A stretch of DNA of 33,274 nucleotides, taken from Rhodospirillales bacterium. GTDB lineage: Bacteria > Pseudomonadota > Alphaproteobacteria > Rhodospirillales > Magnetospirillaceae. Made by a program: the position numbers and the translations under genes. This document shows, in pieces, positions 22,847 to 31,967 of the stretch. The DNA lies in contig JACMKT010000098.1 of the NCBI GenBank assembly GCA_014380005.1, positions 1 through 33,274 of the forward strand, in the 5' to 3' direction. The notes below the pieces were generated by a model. That model was not told the origin of the DNA. It saw only the letters and a program-made list of their open reading frames with translations, and ran no database searches. The stretch's first letter is position 1; the number at the start of each line of letters is the position of its first letter.

Positions 22847-23219
22847 ACGTTTACCCAAACCCAACGTAAGTTTGTCATGCTAGGGCTTTAGACTGTGCAC
22901 ATCAACCCGCAGCCCTTCATCAAGCAATAAATTATCACGATTTCCACTCCTGCGAGCGCCGCAGAACCGCCATTTCATATTCCTGTTTCACACTAAAGTT
23001 GATGAGGCATCGACGCCGCCCCACATCCCAGCGCTAAAACCAGCCATGCACCATACGCATGCACCTCTGTGCGCATGCAACTTGCACCGGCTGGCCGAAT
23101 CGGGTTTTCTGCGCCTCAGCCCCACCCGTCGGGGCGGGGCAGACCAACACTCTTGACTCATGGGTGCAGCTTACCCTATACGACGGGATAGGATTTACTA
23201 TACTTTAGGGTAGACTGCC
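22847..23219 (+). promoter_or_regulatory. Intergenic region with probable promoter for the 66-aa membrane protein
   Basis: This 370-bp spacer lies between two divergent genes. On the + strand TTGACT (23153-23158) and TATACG (23177-23182) form a plausible promoter with an 18-nt spacer. Two TACCCT/AGGGTA half-sites (23172-23177 and 23207-23212) surround the presumed transcript start. A second imperfect palindrome built on GCATGC lies near 23058-23078. I see no protein-coding signal in the rest. Confidence 0.4.
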
Positions 23220-23420
23220 GTGAACGACAACACCGCATACACCGATCAAGATGCCGACAAGGGCAACGTTGCCCTGCGCGTTATCGTGCTGGGCGCCTTG
23301 TATGCGCTGGCGGTGGCATTCACGGTGGCGTTTTCGCCGTCCATGGGCGTGGTCCGGCATCACCACCCCACCGGCGAGGTCGGCCCCATGGCTTCCATGG
23401 AAGCCCCGGCCCGGCGGTAA
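23220..23420 (+). CDS. 66-aa single-helix membrane protein, unknown
   Basis: The frame starts with GTG at 23220 behind an AGGGTA stretch. The product has an acidic hydrophilic N-terminus, one transmembrane helix (about 18-40, RVIVLGALYALAVAFTVAF) and a His/Pro-rich tail with a HHHP motif. A strong terminator follows immediately, which supports a real short transcript. I do not recognise the family. It may work with the small membrane protein and polyferredoxin just downstream. Confidence 0.6.
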   Translation: MNDNTAYTDQDADKGNVALRVIVLGALYALAVAFTVAFSPSMGVVRHHHPTGEVGPMASMEAPARR

Positions 23421-23436
23421 CGCCAACCAGCCCCAC

Positions 23437-23467
23437 AACCCGCCCCCCTTGGGAGGCGGGTTTTTTT
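23437..23467 (+). terminator. Rho-independent terminator
   Basis: The arm CCCGCC (23439-23444) pairs with GGCGGG (23455-23460), and seven T residues follow. It ends the 66-aa gene 17 nt after its stop codon. Confidence 0.85.
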
Positions 23468-23571
23468 GTGCCATGCGTTTGCAACATGCGACTGCGAACA
23501 AATCGCACTTGATTCACACACTAAGTTCATGGCTATTCGCTTAATTGGCAGTTTCACATGAGGCCCCACCC

Positions 23572-23682
23572 ATGCCGTGCTGTTCCGTCTTTCTGCTCCG
23601 CACGGCGCTGGTGCTGCTGCTGACGACCTTGGTGCCGGTCATCGGCATGTGGGCCATCAAGCGCGCACGGGCCACCCCATGA
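23572..23682 (+). CDS. 36-aa membrane peptide coupled to the polyferredoxin gene
   Basis: The peptide begins MPCCSVFLLR and has one strongly hydrophobic helix (about residues 8-28) and a basic tail ending RARATP. Its TGA overlaps the ATG of the iron-sulfur membrane protein (ATGATG), which suggests translational coupling. The vicinal Cys pair sits at the membrane edge. I recognise no family; it may be a small subunit of the adjacent membrane redox protein. Only a weak GAGG site precedes it. Confidence 0.55.
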   Translation: MPCCSVFLLRTALVLLLTTLVPVIGMWAIKRARATP

Positions 23683-25088
23683 TGCCCCGCCAGCTGCCGC
23701 CCGGCGAAGCGTCGCGCCTGTCCGCCCGCGTGGCCGGGCCGGTGGAAGCGTTCTTCGTGCGCAACATCCGCTGGCTGCCCTGGGTCCACGCGGTGATGTT
23801 CGTGGTCTTCGTATCCCTGATCCTGGTGCCGGCTTTGCTGTCGGACCCGGCAGAGAACGCCGGGCCGCTGGATCATCTGGCGGTGTTCGCCAACCTTGCC
23901 TTGTGGGGCCTGTGGTTCCCCCTGCTGCTGCTATCGGTGCTGGCCACGGGCCGGTCATGGTGCGGCCTGTTATGCCCCATGGGTGCTGCGTCGGAATATG
24001 CCTCCAAGCACGGTTTCCGCCTAAGCCCGCCGCGCTGGCTGACGTGGCCGGGCACTCCGGTGCTGTCGTTCATCGTCGTCACCATCCTGGGCCAGACCAC
24101 CGGCGTGCGCACCCACCCCGAGGCGGCGGCGGAAATCTTCGGCGGCACCATGGCGGCGGCCATCATCCTGGGCTGGCTGTTCGCACCGGGCAAACGGCCG
24201 TGGTGCCGCCACGCCTGCCCCATCGGCCTGCTTTTGGGCGTGTTCAACCGCCTCAGCATCGTGGATTTCGCCCCCAAGCGCCCCGAGCCCGGCGGCGACC
24301 GCTGGAACGACAAGGGCGCCTGCCCGACCATGATCGATCTGCGGCACAAGACCGAAACCCGCCATTGCATCGAATGCTTCCGCTGCGTCAGCCCGCCGGC
24401 CCCCGGTGGGCTGTTCCTGCGTCTGCGCCGCCCCGGCGAAGAGATCGAACAGATCGCCAAGCGCAATCCCAATCTGTCGGAAGTGCTGTTCCTGTTCCTG
24501 GGCGGCGGGGTCGCCCTGGGCGGCTTCCTGTGGGGCGTGCTGCCGTTCTTCGTTGAGCTGCGCGACGCCCTTGGCCTGTGGGCCATCGAGCATGACGTGG
24601 CATGGTTGCTGGAAAGCGGCCCGTCCTGGCTGATGAGCGTCCACCCCGACCGCCGCGAAGTCTTCCTGTGGCTGGACTTCGTCATGATCACCGGCTTCAT
24701 GGCGGCGACCATGCTGGCTTTCACATTGGGACTGTCCCTGCTGACCATGATTGCGTCCTGGCTGGCCGGTCTGGCCGGCGCCAACGGCACCCTGCGCAGC
24801 CGTTTCCTGGAACTGGGCTACCAGTTCACCCCCATCGCCATGGTGTCGTTGCTGATCGGCCTGGGCGGCGGCCTGTTCACCGCCATGAAGTCGGTGGGCC
24901 TGCCGGCGGAAGCGGTCTCCATGATCAAGATCGCCCTGTTCGTCGGCGGCATTACCTGGAGCCTGTGGCTGGCATGGCGCATTCTCGCCACCCAGAACGT
25001 CACCGGCATCCGATCGTTGCCGGCGTTGGTTCCGGGTCTGGCCGGTACAGTCGCGGTGGCCTTGGCGTGGTGGCCGGCGCTGTTTTAG
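23679..25088 (+). CDS. NosR/NapH/CcoG-like membrane polyferredoxin
   Basis: The 469-aa protein has an N-terminal membrane helix (about 33-55), further helices, and cysteine motifs of the NapH/NosR/CcoG group: WCGLLCP (Cys95, Cys99), WCRHACP (Cys176, Cys180), Cys215, and a ferredoxin-like CIECFRC (Cys230, Cys233, Cys236) followed by PPAP. Several more helices lie in the C-terminal half, ending in WWPALF. Such proteins pass electrons across or along the membrane to periplasmic enzymes or assist metal cofactor assembly. The ferredoxin site appears incomplete: only one full CxxCxxC set is present. I chose ATG 23679 because it overlaps the upstream peptide stop. The partner enzyme is not visible. 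Confidence 0.85.
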   Translation: MMPRQLPPGEASRLSARVAGPVEAFFVRNIRWLPWVHAVMFVVFVSLILVPALLSDPAENAGPLDHLAVFANLALWGLWFPLLLLSVLATGRSWCGLLCPMGAASEYASKHGFRLSPPRWLTWPGTPVLSFIVVTILGQTTGVRTHPEAAAEIFGGTMAAAIILGWLFAPGKRPWCRHACPIGLLLGVFNRLSIVDFAPKRPEPGGDRWNDKGACPTMIDLRHKTETRHCIECFRCVSPPAPGGLFLRLRRPGEEIEQIAKRNPNLSEVLFLFLGGGVALGGFLWGVLPFFVELRDALGLWAIEHDVAWLLESGPSWLMSVHPDRREVFLWLDFVMITGFMAATMLAFTLGLSLLTMIASWLAGLAGANGTLRSRFLELGYQFTPIAMVSLLIGLGGGLFTAMKSVGLPAEAVSMIKIALFVGGITWSLWLAWRILATQNVTGIRSLPALVPGLAGTVAVALAWWPALF

Positions 25089-25315
25089 GGGGCGCTCTCC
25101 CGCGCCTCCTCCTCTGCCGCCTCCACCACCCGCGCCGCGGCCAGCAAAGCTGGCGATGACCAGCAACAGCATTTCAGCGAATAGATCGAGCCTTTCGCAG
25201 CCAGAATTGACCACGCGGCAGTCCAATCTGTACGCTTGGCGAGCCGGATAGCTTGCAGGGCAGCAGCCAGTTGCAAGACAATGGAAAGTGCAATTATCGC
25301 AAGCATGAGCACCAC
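25085..25315 (-). pseudogene. Possible remnant of a membrane protein
   Basis: A minus-strand frame of 76 codons starts with a convincing transmembrane segment (MLAIIALSIVLQLAAALQAIRL), as in the first helix of bacterial membrane sensor proteins. After about 40 residues it becomes low-complexity (Cys-, Ala- and Glu-rich), while another frame of the same strand gives a hydrophobic LFAEMLLLVIASFAG stretch. This suggests a frameshifted, truncated gene rather than a working protein. It could also be a genuine small membrane protein. Confidence 0.35.
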
Positions 25316-25389
25316 CTAATTGGTAGTACCAGTGTTGCGCGGTCTTATCACAATACGCAATATGCCTATAGTTTAAGAAGGAATTGTAA

Positions 25390-26346
25390 CTAAGACGTGA
25401 CCAAGCCCGCCAGCCCCATGAAGGCCGGCTGCGGATGGATCACCAGCCATGTGGGGATGGGCGCCAGATAGTCCTGGAAGCGGCCCTTATCCTCGAAACG
25501 GCGACGAAATCCCGATTGAGCGAAGGCTTGACGCATGCGCGGCAGGACACCGCCGGCGATATAGACGCCGCCGCGCGCCCCCACGCTGAGCGCCAGATTG
25601 CCGGCGATGGTGCCCATCATGGCGAAGAACATGTCCAGGGTGTCGCGGCAGATCAGGCACGACCCGTCCAGCCCGCGCTGAGAAATGGCGTCCGGCGTGG
25701 TATAGGCGGCGGGGCGGGCGCGAATGGCGCAGATGGCTTCGTACAGATTGACCAGACCGGGGCCGGACAGGATGCGTTCCGCCGACACATGGTCGAAGCG
25801 CTTGCGCAGCCACGCCAGCACGTGGTCTTCCTGATCGTTGGCCGAGGCCATGGTGACGTGACCGCCTTCTGCCGCCAAAGCGGTCCAGCCGCCGCTGCGG
25901 TCGGGCACCAAGGCCGACACGCCCAATCCGGTGCCCGCCCCCAGCACGGCGATGGGGGCGTTGGGCGCAGCCTCGCCACCGCCCAGCTTCAGCTTGTCCT
26001 GCTCGGCCAGATGGCGCACGGACAGGGCCACGGCGGTGAAGTCGTTGACCACGTCGAAACGGTCCAGGCCCAATTCCACCCGCACCGCCTCGGTGGAGAA
26101 ATGCCATGCCGAATTGGTCAGATCGACCATATCGCCGGTGATGGGCGAGGCCACGGCGAACGCCGCCCGCTTGGGCTGAGCCCCGCCGCCGAGAGTGGCA
26201 AGATAGGCCTGGGCGGCCTGGGCCGGGCCGGCGTAATCGGCGCAACGCATGACGGAGGGCTCACCGGGCACGCCGTCGGGTGTGACCAAAGCGAAGCGGA
26301 CATGGGTGCCGCCGATATCGGCGATCAGCGCGGGAATGTCGGTCAT
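25390..26346 (-). CDS. glk: Glucokinase
   Basis: The 318-aa cytoplasmic kinase phosphorylates glucose with ATP to glucose-6-phosphate. The N-terminal phosphate-binding motif IADIGGTHVRFAL, the NDFTAVALSV segment, the GAGTGLGVSAL loop and GGVYIAGGVLPRM near the C-terminus are all typical of the proteobacterial Glk family. The start follows a GAGGG site, 24 nt after glgA on the same strand. It therefore forms a glgA-glk operon opposite glgC, linking glucose phosphorylation to glycogen metabolism. Confidence 0.95.
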   Translation of the reverse strand: MTDIPALIADIGGTHVRFALVTPDGVPGEPSVMRCADYAGPAQAAQAYLATLGGGAQPKRAAFAVASPITGDMVDLTNSAWHFSTEAVRVELGLDRFDVVNDFTAVALSVRHLAEQDKLKLGGGEAAPNAPIAVLGAGTGLGVSALVPDRSGGWTALAAEGGHVTMASANDQEDHVLAWLRKRFDHVSAERILSGPGLVNLYEAICAIRARPAAYTTPDAISQRGLDGSCLICRDTLDMFFAMMGTIAGNLALSVGARGGVYIAGGVLPRMRQAFAQSGFRRRFEDKGRFQDYLAPIPTWLVIHPQPAFMGLAGLVTS

Positions 26347-26370
26347 GGCGGCCCTCGGAAAGCTTTGAAG

Positions 26371-27843
26371 TTAGGAAGCCGTCAGGCCGTTGTACAGTTG
26401 AACATAGCGGCTCGCCGAACGATCCCAGCCGAAATCCTGATAGATTCCGGCAGTCTGGATTTTGCGCCACTGGTCCTTCTGGCGGAACATGGCCACGGCG
26501 CGCTCCACCGTCCATTGGAAGGCGCCCGCATTGGCGTGCTCGAAGGCGAAGCCGGTGGCGGTGCCGGTCATCAGCCCGTCATAGGTGGTGTCCACCACCG
26601 TATCGGCCAGGCCGCCGGTGACATGAACCACCGGTACGGTGCCGTAGCGGAAGGCGTAGAACTGGGTCAGGCCGCAGGGCTCGAAGCGCGACGGCATCAC
26701 CAGCATATCGCCCGCCGCCATCAGACCATGGGCCAGCGCCTCGGAATAGCCGATCTTGACCGCCACCTGGGTGGGATTGGCCTCGGCCACCGCCTTGAAG
26801 CCGTCCTCCAGCCCCTTGTCGCCGGTGCCCAGCACGGCCAGTTGCGCGCCCTGGCGCAGGATGGCCGGCATCACCGCCAGCACCAGATCCATGCCCTTAA
26901 GATCGTTCAACCGGCTGACGATGATCAGCAGCGGAGCGTCCGGGTCTTGGGCCAGCCCCAGTTCCGCCTGCAACGCGGCCTTGTTGACGGCCTTGCCTGC
27001 GATGAAATCGGCGGGCTGGTAGCGGTGGGTCAGGTTCGCATCCACCGACGGGTCCCATACCCCATAATCGGCACCGTTGATAATGCCGCTCAGATCGGTG
27101 GCGCGCTCGGCCAACAGGCCTTCCAGGCCACAGCCATGGGGCGCCGCCTGGATTTCCTTGGCATAGCGCGGGCTGACCGTGGTCACCCGGTCGCTATAGA
27201 ACAGACCGGCCTTCAGGAAGGACAGGCTGTCGTAATATTCAAATCCATCAATCTGGTACATCTCCCACGGCAGGCCAAGGCGCGGCACGGTGTCGTTGGG
27301 GAATAGACCCTGATAGGCGATGTTGTGGATGGTGAACACCGTCTTGGGGCGTTCCGCCAAATCCCAGGCGTTCAGATAAGCGGGCGCCAAGCCGGTCTGC
27401 CAATCATGGCAATGCAGCACCTCGGGCCGCCACTTGATGGGGCTGGCGCTGGTGGACAAATGGGCCGCCACCCAGGACAGCAGGCCGAAGCGCAGATGGT
27501 TGTCGGCGTACTCGCTGCCGTCCACATCCTGGTAAGGGCCGCCCTTGCGGTCGTACAAAGCCGGGCAATCGATCAGCCACAGGGGAACGCCGGAACCGGG
27601 CAGCTTGGCGCTGATCAGCTTGGCTTCCGCACCCACACCCAACGGATCACCCAAGGAGGCGACTTGGCGCTTGCCCTCGGCCTTGGCCAACGCCTCGGGA
27701 TAGCCGGGCAGCAGCACGCGGACATCCTGGCCGGCTTGCGCCAGCGCCGCCGGCAGCGCACCGGACACGTCGGCTAGGCCGCCGGTCTTCACCAACGGGT
27801 AAACCTCGGAGGAAGCGAACAGCACGCGCATGGACTCACCCAT
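26371..27843 (-). CDS. glgA: Glycogen synthase (ADP-glucose type)
   Basis: GlgA extends alpha-1,4-glucan from ADP-glucose. The 490-aa GT5-family protein has the N-terminal KTGGLADVSGALP motif that binds ADP-glucose, the FTIHNIAYQG segment, VSRLNDLKGMDLVLAV, and the C-terminal EPCGLTQFYAFRYGT active-site block. The start at 27843 (MGESMRV) follows a GAGG site; an internal Met at residue 5 is an alternative. It is transcribed away from glgC and followed by glk. Confidence 0.96.
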   Translation of the reverse strand: MGESMRVLFASSEVYPLVKTGGLADVSGALPAALAQAGQDVRVLLPGYPEALAKAEGKRQVASLGDPLGVGAEAKLISAKLPGSGVPLWLIDCPALYDRKGGPYQDVDGSEYADNHLRFGLLSWVAAHLSTSASPIKWRPEVLHCHDWQTGLAPAYLNAWDLAERPKTVFTIHNIAYQGLFPNDTVPRLGLPWEMYQIDGFEYYDSLSFLKAGLFYSDRVTTVSPRYAKEIQAAPHGCGLEGLLAERATDLSGIINGADYGVWDPSVDANLTHRYQPADFIAGKAVNKAALQAELGLAQDPDAPLLIIVSRLNDLKGMDLVLAVMPAILRQGAQLAVLGTGDKGLEDGFKAVAEANPTQVAVKIGYSEALAHGLMAAGDMLVMPSRFEPCGLTQFYAFRYGTVPVVHVTGGLADTVVDTTYDGLMTGTATGFAFEHANAGAFQWTVERAVAMFRQKDQWRKIQTAGIYQDFGWDRSASRYVQLYNGLTAS

Positions 27844-28024
27844 AGTAGGACCTCATGGTCAGTCCGACCAGCCTAGCCCAAGGCCGCCCTCGGCGAAAGC
27901 CGCTTCGCCACCGGTGTTACCCGATGATTAAGACAGGCAGGACTGCTCCTGCGACAGTTGTGCCCCTTGCCCAGATATGGCACGGTCCCGCTTAGGCCCC
28001 AGGATGTGTTGGAGAACTACGCTG

Positions 28025-29311
28025 ATGTCGCAGTCTGAGGATCGGGTGAGCTACGATTTCGAAGTCAACATGCGCCTGCGCCGCACCCTGGCGCTGGTCC
28101 TGGCCGGCGGCCGCGGCTCGCGCCTGAAGGCGCTGACCGATTGGCATGCCAAGCCCGGCGTGCCCTTCGCCGGCAAGTTCCGCATCATCGACTTCACCCT
28201 GTCCAACTGCATCAATTCCGGCATCCGCCGCATTGGCGTGCTGACCCAGTACAAGGCCCATTCCCTGCTGCAGCACATCCAGCGCGGCTGGGGCTTCCTG
28301 CGCGGCGAGTTCAACGAATTCATCGAGCTGCTGCCCGCCCAGCAGCGCACCGATGGCGAAAACTGGTACAAGGGCACTGCCGACGCAGTGTTCCAGAACC
28401 TGGACATCATCCGCCAGCACGGCCCCGAATTCGTGCTGATCCTGGCCGGCGATCACATCTACAAGATGGATTACGGCAAGATGCTGGCCCACCACATGGC
28501 GCAAGGGGCCGACGTCACCGTCGCCTGCCTGGAAGTGCCGCTGGAGGACGCCAAGGGCTTCGGCGTCATCGCTGTGGACGAGAACGACAACATCACCCGC
28601 TTCGACGAAAAGCCGGCCAATCCGCAGCACGCGCCGGGCAAGCCCGACGTGGCCCTGGCCAGCATGGGCATCTACATCTTCAACGCCCAATTCCTGTATG
28701 AGCGCCTGAACCTGGACGCCAGCCAACCCGGCACCGAACACGATTTCGGCAAGGACGTCATTCCGCAGCTGGTGGGCAAGCACAAGCTGGTCGCCCACCG
28801 CTTCGAAGATTCCTGCGTCATGCACGAAGGCGCCAAGGAGCATTATTGGCGCGACGTGGGCACCATCGACGCCTATTGGGAAGCCAATCTGGACCTGACC
28901 ACGGTCACCCCGGCACTGAATTTGTACGACACCAACTGGCCCATCTGGACCTATCAGGCCCAATTGCCGCCAGCCAAATTCGTCTTCGATTCCGACACGC
29001 GGCGCGGCATGTCGGTGGATGCACTGGTCTCGGGCGGCTGCATCATCTCCGGCGCCACCGTGCGACGCTCGCTGCTGTTCTCCAACGTGCGGGTCAATTC
29101 CTACTGCTTGGTGGAAGATTCGGTGATCCTGCCCGATTGCGACATCGGACGGCACGCGCGGCTGCAAAAATGCATCGTCGATCAGGGCTGCACCATCCCC
29201 CCCGGTCTGGTGGTGGGCGAAGACCCCGAATTGGACGCCAAACGTTTCGACCGTACCGCCAAGGGCGTGACCCTGATCACGGCGGATATGCTGAAGAAGC
29301 TGGAATCGTAA
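28025..29311 (+). CDS. glgC: Glucose-1-phosphate adenylyltransferase
   Basis: GlgC makes ADP-glucose from ATP and glucose-1-phosphate, the committed step of bacterial glycogen synthesis. The 428-aa protein has [32 protein letters not shown], the [13 protein letters not shown] catalytic region, [13 protein letters not shown] in the C-terminal beta-helix and Cys residues in the NCINSG segment. ATG 28025 lies about 11 nt after GGAG. It is divergent from glgA across a 181-bp spacer that should hold both promoters. The stop at 29311 is adjacent to the DUF1232 reading frame. Confidence 0.96.
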   Translation: MSQSEDRVSYDFEVNMRLRRTLALVLAGGRGSRLKALTDWHAKPGVPFAGKFRIIDFTLSNCINSGIRRIGVLTQYKAHSLLQHIQRGWGFLRGEFNEFIELLPAQQRTDGENWYKGTADAVFQNLDIIRQHGPEFVLILAGDHIYKMDYGKMLAHHMAQGADVTVACLEVPLEDAKGFGVIAVDENDNITRFDEKPANPQHAPGKPDVALASMGIYIFNAQFLYERLNLDASQPGTEHDFGKDVIPQLVGKHKLVAHRFEDSCVMHEGAKEHYWRDVGTIDAYWEANLDLTTVTPALNLYDTNWPIWTYQAQLPPAKFVFDSDTRRGMSVDALVSGGCIISGATVRRSLLFSNVRVNSYCLVEDSVILPDCDIGRHARLQKCIVDQGCTIPPGLVVGEDPELDAKRFDRTAKGVTLITADMLKKLES

Positions 29312-29312
29312 G

Positions 29313-29678
29313 ACGCTCGCCACGCTCAAGACCCGCCTGAAAGCCCTCAAACGCGAGACCCTGGCGCTAACCATCGCCGCCCGCGACCCACGCACGCCGT
29401 GGGCCGCGCGAGTGGTGGCTGCGCTGGTGGTGGCCTATGCGCTGTCGCCCATTGATCTGATCCCCGACTTCATCCCGGTGCTGGGTTATCTGGACGATCT
29501 GATCCTGGTGCCGCTGGGCATCTGGCTGGTCCTGCGCCTGATCCCGCCCGAGGTAATGGCCGACGCCCGCATCCAGGCAGCCCAGGCCGGACGCCCAGGC
29601 AGCAATTGGTGGGGATTGGTCATCGTGGTGACCGTGTGGGTAGCGACGGGGGTTCTTATCTGGCGGTGGCTGGCTTAA
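29313..29678 (+). CDS. DUF1232 (YkvA-like) small membrane protein with unclear start
   Basis: The conserved core VVAYALSPIDLIPDFIPVLG is the DUF1232 signature, followed by LDDLILVPLGIWL and a C-terminal helix (VIVVTVWVATGVLIW). Similarity to the family begins upstream, in LKALKRETLAL and ARDPRTPWAAR, so the protein should start near 29313. However, the frame has no ATG, GTG or TTG between an in-frame stop (within the end of glgC) and GTG 29412. Translation may start at a rare codon coupled to the glgC stop, or the gene may have lost its start; from GTG 29412 only 88 residues remain. Function unknown. Confidence 0.7.
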   Translation, partial: TLATLKTRLKALKRETLALTIAARDPRTPWAARVVAALVVAYALSPIDLIPDFIPVLGYLDDLILVPLGIWLVLRLIPPEVMADARIQAAQAGRPGSNWWGLVIVVTVWVATGVLIWRWLA

Positions 29679-30915
29679 CGCTCAGCAAAATCCCTCCGCC
29701 CACCAGGAAAAAACCCAAGATCACCGCCATGCCGGCACGCTGGCTGTGTGTCACGGCGGTGACCGCACCCACCGCCCACGGCCCCAGGAAGGCGGTGGCC
29801 TTACCCGACAGGGCGTACAAACCAAACAGTTCGGTGCGGCGCTCGGGTGGTGCCATGCGGGCCAGATAAGTGCGGCTGGCCGCCTGGGCCGGGCCGACGA
29901 ACAGGCCCAGCGCGCCGCCCATGATCCAGACCAACGCCCGGCTATCCGCCACCAGCACGCCGGTTCCGGCCATCAACAGACCCGCCAGCGCCAACAGAAT
30001 GACGGTGCGCGAGCCGAACCAATCGTCCAGCCAAGCGAAACCCGCCGCACCCAAACCGGCGGTGACGTTCAGCACGATGCCGAACAGCATGACCTCTTGC
30101 AGGGTGAAGCCGTACACCCCGGCGACGAACACGCCGCCCATGGCGAACAGGGTGGCAAGGCCGTCGGCGTACAGCATGTGGGCCAGCAGGAAGCGGCCAA
30201 CGTCGCCCATGCGGGCCAGTTGCTTGAGTGACACCGCCAGCGAGGCCAACGCCGCCTTGACCCGCAGAGGTTTGCCCGCCCCGGCATCCGGGGTCCATAG
30301 GAACAGCGGCGCCGAGAACACCAGCAGCCACAGCCCTACCAGCGGGCCGCAGATGCGGATATGGGCGGCGTTGTCCTTGGGGATGCCGAACCACGGCTGA
30401 TCGGGCAGCACCAACGCCACCAAAGCCAGAGCCAAAGCGGTCAAGCCGCCCACATAACCCAAACCCCAGGCCCAGCCCGATAGGCGTCCCAGGCGTTCCG
30501 GGCCGGCCATTTCGGGCAGCATGGCGTTGTAGAACACCCCGGCGGTCTCGAACCCCCAATTCGCCAGCACCACCAGGGCGATGGCGAGGGGCACCGCCGA
30601 AAGCTGGGGCGTCACCCACCACAACCCAGCCGAGGCCGCCGCGCACAGCAAGGTGAACGCCAGCAACCACGGCTTGCGCCGCCCGGTGACGTCGGCCACG
30701 GCGCCGAAGATGGGGCTGGAGATGGCCACCACCAGCCCGGACAGGCCCATGGCAAAGCCCCACTCCGCCTGCCCCTGAACCTGATCGCCCACCACGGCGG
30801 TGGCGAAATAGGCCGGAAAGACGAAGGTGACGATCAGCGTGGCGAAGGGCGAGTTGGCCCAGTCGTAAAAAGCCCACGACAAGGTGGAACGGCGCGAGGA
30901 GGACGAGGCTTTCAT
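29656..30915 (-). CDS. UMF1-type MFS transporter
   Basis: The 419-aa, 12-helix protein resembles the UMF1/Atg22-like branch of the major facilitator family. The N-terminus LSWAFYDWANSPFATLIVTFVF is a hallmark of that branch, followed by GAVADVTGRRKPWLLA. The chosen ATG 30915 (MKASSSS) follows CAGGA; an upstream extension exists without similarity. Substrates of this branch in bacteria are not well defined. Its 3' end overlaps the DUF1232 gene on the other strand by 23 nt. Confidence 0.9.
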   Translation of the reverse strand: MKASSSSRRSTLSWAFYDWANSPFATLIVTFVFPAYFATAVVGDQVQGQAEWGFAMGLSGLVVAISSPIFGAVADVTGRRKPWLLAFTLLCAAASAGLWWVTPQLSAVPLAIALVVLANWGFETAGVFYNAMLPEMAGPERLGRLSGWAWGLGYVGGLTALALALVALVLPDQPWFGIPKDNAAHIRICGPLVGLWLLVFSAPLFLWTPDAGAGKPLRVKAALASLAVSLKQLARMGDVGRFLLAHMLYADGLATLFAMGGVFVAGVYGFTLQEVMLFGIVLNVTAGLGAAGFAWLDDWFGSRTVILLALAGLLMAGTGVLVADSRALVWIMGGALGLFVGPAQAASRTYLARMAPPERRTELFGLYALSGKATAFLGPWAVGAVTAVTHSQRAGMAVILGFFLVGGGILLSVKPATAR

Positions 30916-30971
30916 GCCCGTCATCCTGCCCGAAAGCGCTGGGTTATGAAATGCGCCTAATGGGCGACGCC

Positions 30972-31889
30972 TCACCCCTTGGACGGTTGAACCACCACGG
31001 CAGATCCCAGACCAGCCCCGGCAGGGGCGATCCAACTGGACGGAAACGCCGCCACTTTCCGATGGGGCAAGGCGGCTGCCACCTGGGCGAAGGCGTCGTT
31101 GCCGCGCCCATCCTCGAATTCAGGCACCACCACCCGCTCGCCGGCCACGAGGCAATCGGCGTAACAGCCGCCCTTGCGCTTGGACGACGGCAATTCCACC
31201 AGCACCAGCCGGCGCCCGCGCGCGTCGATGACATCAGCCAGAATGTCGCGGTTGACCGCGCTTTGGGCGAAAAACGGATGGCGCTCGTCACGCTCCATGG
31301 TCACGCCGACAATGCCGGGGGCCAGGAAGCGCGCCCCCAGGGAGGCACCCGGTTGGGGCGCCGCCAGCCAAACCAATTGCTCCAGCCCCAGCCATTGTTC
31401 CAGCATGGCGGCCAGCGGGCCGGTTTCTTCGACCGAGCGGGCGCGGACCAAGGCGGTGCCCTCGCCGTCCATCTCCAGGGTGGCGGGCAGGCCGGGTGGT
31501 GCGTCAAATACCTGCACGCCGGCGGTTTCCGCCATCACCCGCGACAAAGGCGACCGCACCAGCGCCGCCGTCAGCTTTCCCTCGCCGTCCAGCAGCCACA
31601 ATGGGGCATGGCTGCAAATGGCCGAACCATCATGCTCCGCCGCCAGCACCCCTACCCCGGTGGGCGAACGCAAGGCGCATTCGGCCACGTCATGGGGCGG
31701 GCAAACGATGGAGACCGGGGCATAATCGGACAATAACTCGGCCAGACCCAGGCAGTCCTCACGGGCGGCCTCGTCATGGTCCTTGTCGCCGCAGGGCGGG
31801 GGCCAGACCATCCAGAAACGGCCCGGCTTGGTCCAGGCCGGGGCCGGTCGCCAACCGCGCTCACGCGGGCTATCTCCCATGGTCGGCAT
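30972..31889 (-). CDS. Degenerate agmatine-deiminase/peptidylarginine-deiminase-fold protein
   Basis: The protein (about 305 aa) matches the PAD-type deiminase fold in outline: RPAPAWTKPGRFWMVWPPP at the N-terminus, DGEGTALVRARS in the middle and CYADCLVAGERVVVPEFED near the C-terminus. Catalytic positions look changed. Where active enzymes have an H-x-D motif this one reads NRD, and the terminal GGxHC motif reads GAGLGSAVV, so both the nucleophile Cys and the His seem lost. It may be an inactive relative or have a new role. ATG 31889 is favoured because GGGAGG sits just upstream; 31901 and 31880 are alternatives. It lies 56 nt before the MFS gene, possibly in one operon. Confidence 0.6.
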   Translation of the reverse strand: MPTMGDSPRERGWRPAPAWTKPGRFWMVWPPPCGDKDHDEAAREDCLGLAELLSDYAPVSIVCPPHDVAECALRSPTGVGVLAAEHDGSAICSHAPLWLLDGEGKLTAALVRSPLSRVMAETAGVQVFDAPPGLPATLEMDGEGTALVRARSVEETGPLAAMLEQWLGLEQLVWLAAPQPGASLGARFLAPGIVGVTMERDERHPFFAQSAVNRDILADVIDARGRRLVLVELPSSKRKGGCYADCLVAGERVVVPEFEDGRGNDAFAQVAAALPHRKVAAFPSSWIAPAGAGLGSAVVVQPSKG

Positions 31890-31902
31890 CGGCCCTCCCA
31901 TT

Positions 31903-31932
31903 GACTAGGCACTTGGTGACTAGGCACTTGGT
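31903..31932 (-). repeat. 15-bp tandem duplication upstream of the deiminase-like gene
   Basis: The unit GACTAGGCACTTGGT is present twice in direct succession, exactly, in the short gap between the lipoprotein stop and the deiminase-like start. Confidence 0.8.
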
Positions 31933-31967
31933 CAGGTGGGGGCAGCCGGGGTTGCGAACAAGGTGTG

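Noticed and set aside
25435..27306. A 623-codon plus-strand frame opposite glk and glgA
   Set aside because: Glk and GlgA motifs on the other strand explain the region; the frame is low-complexity Gly/His/Gln-rich.
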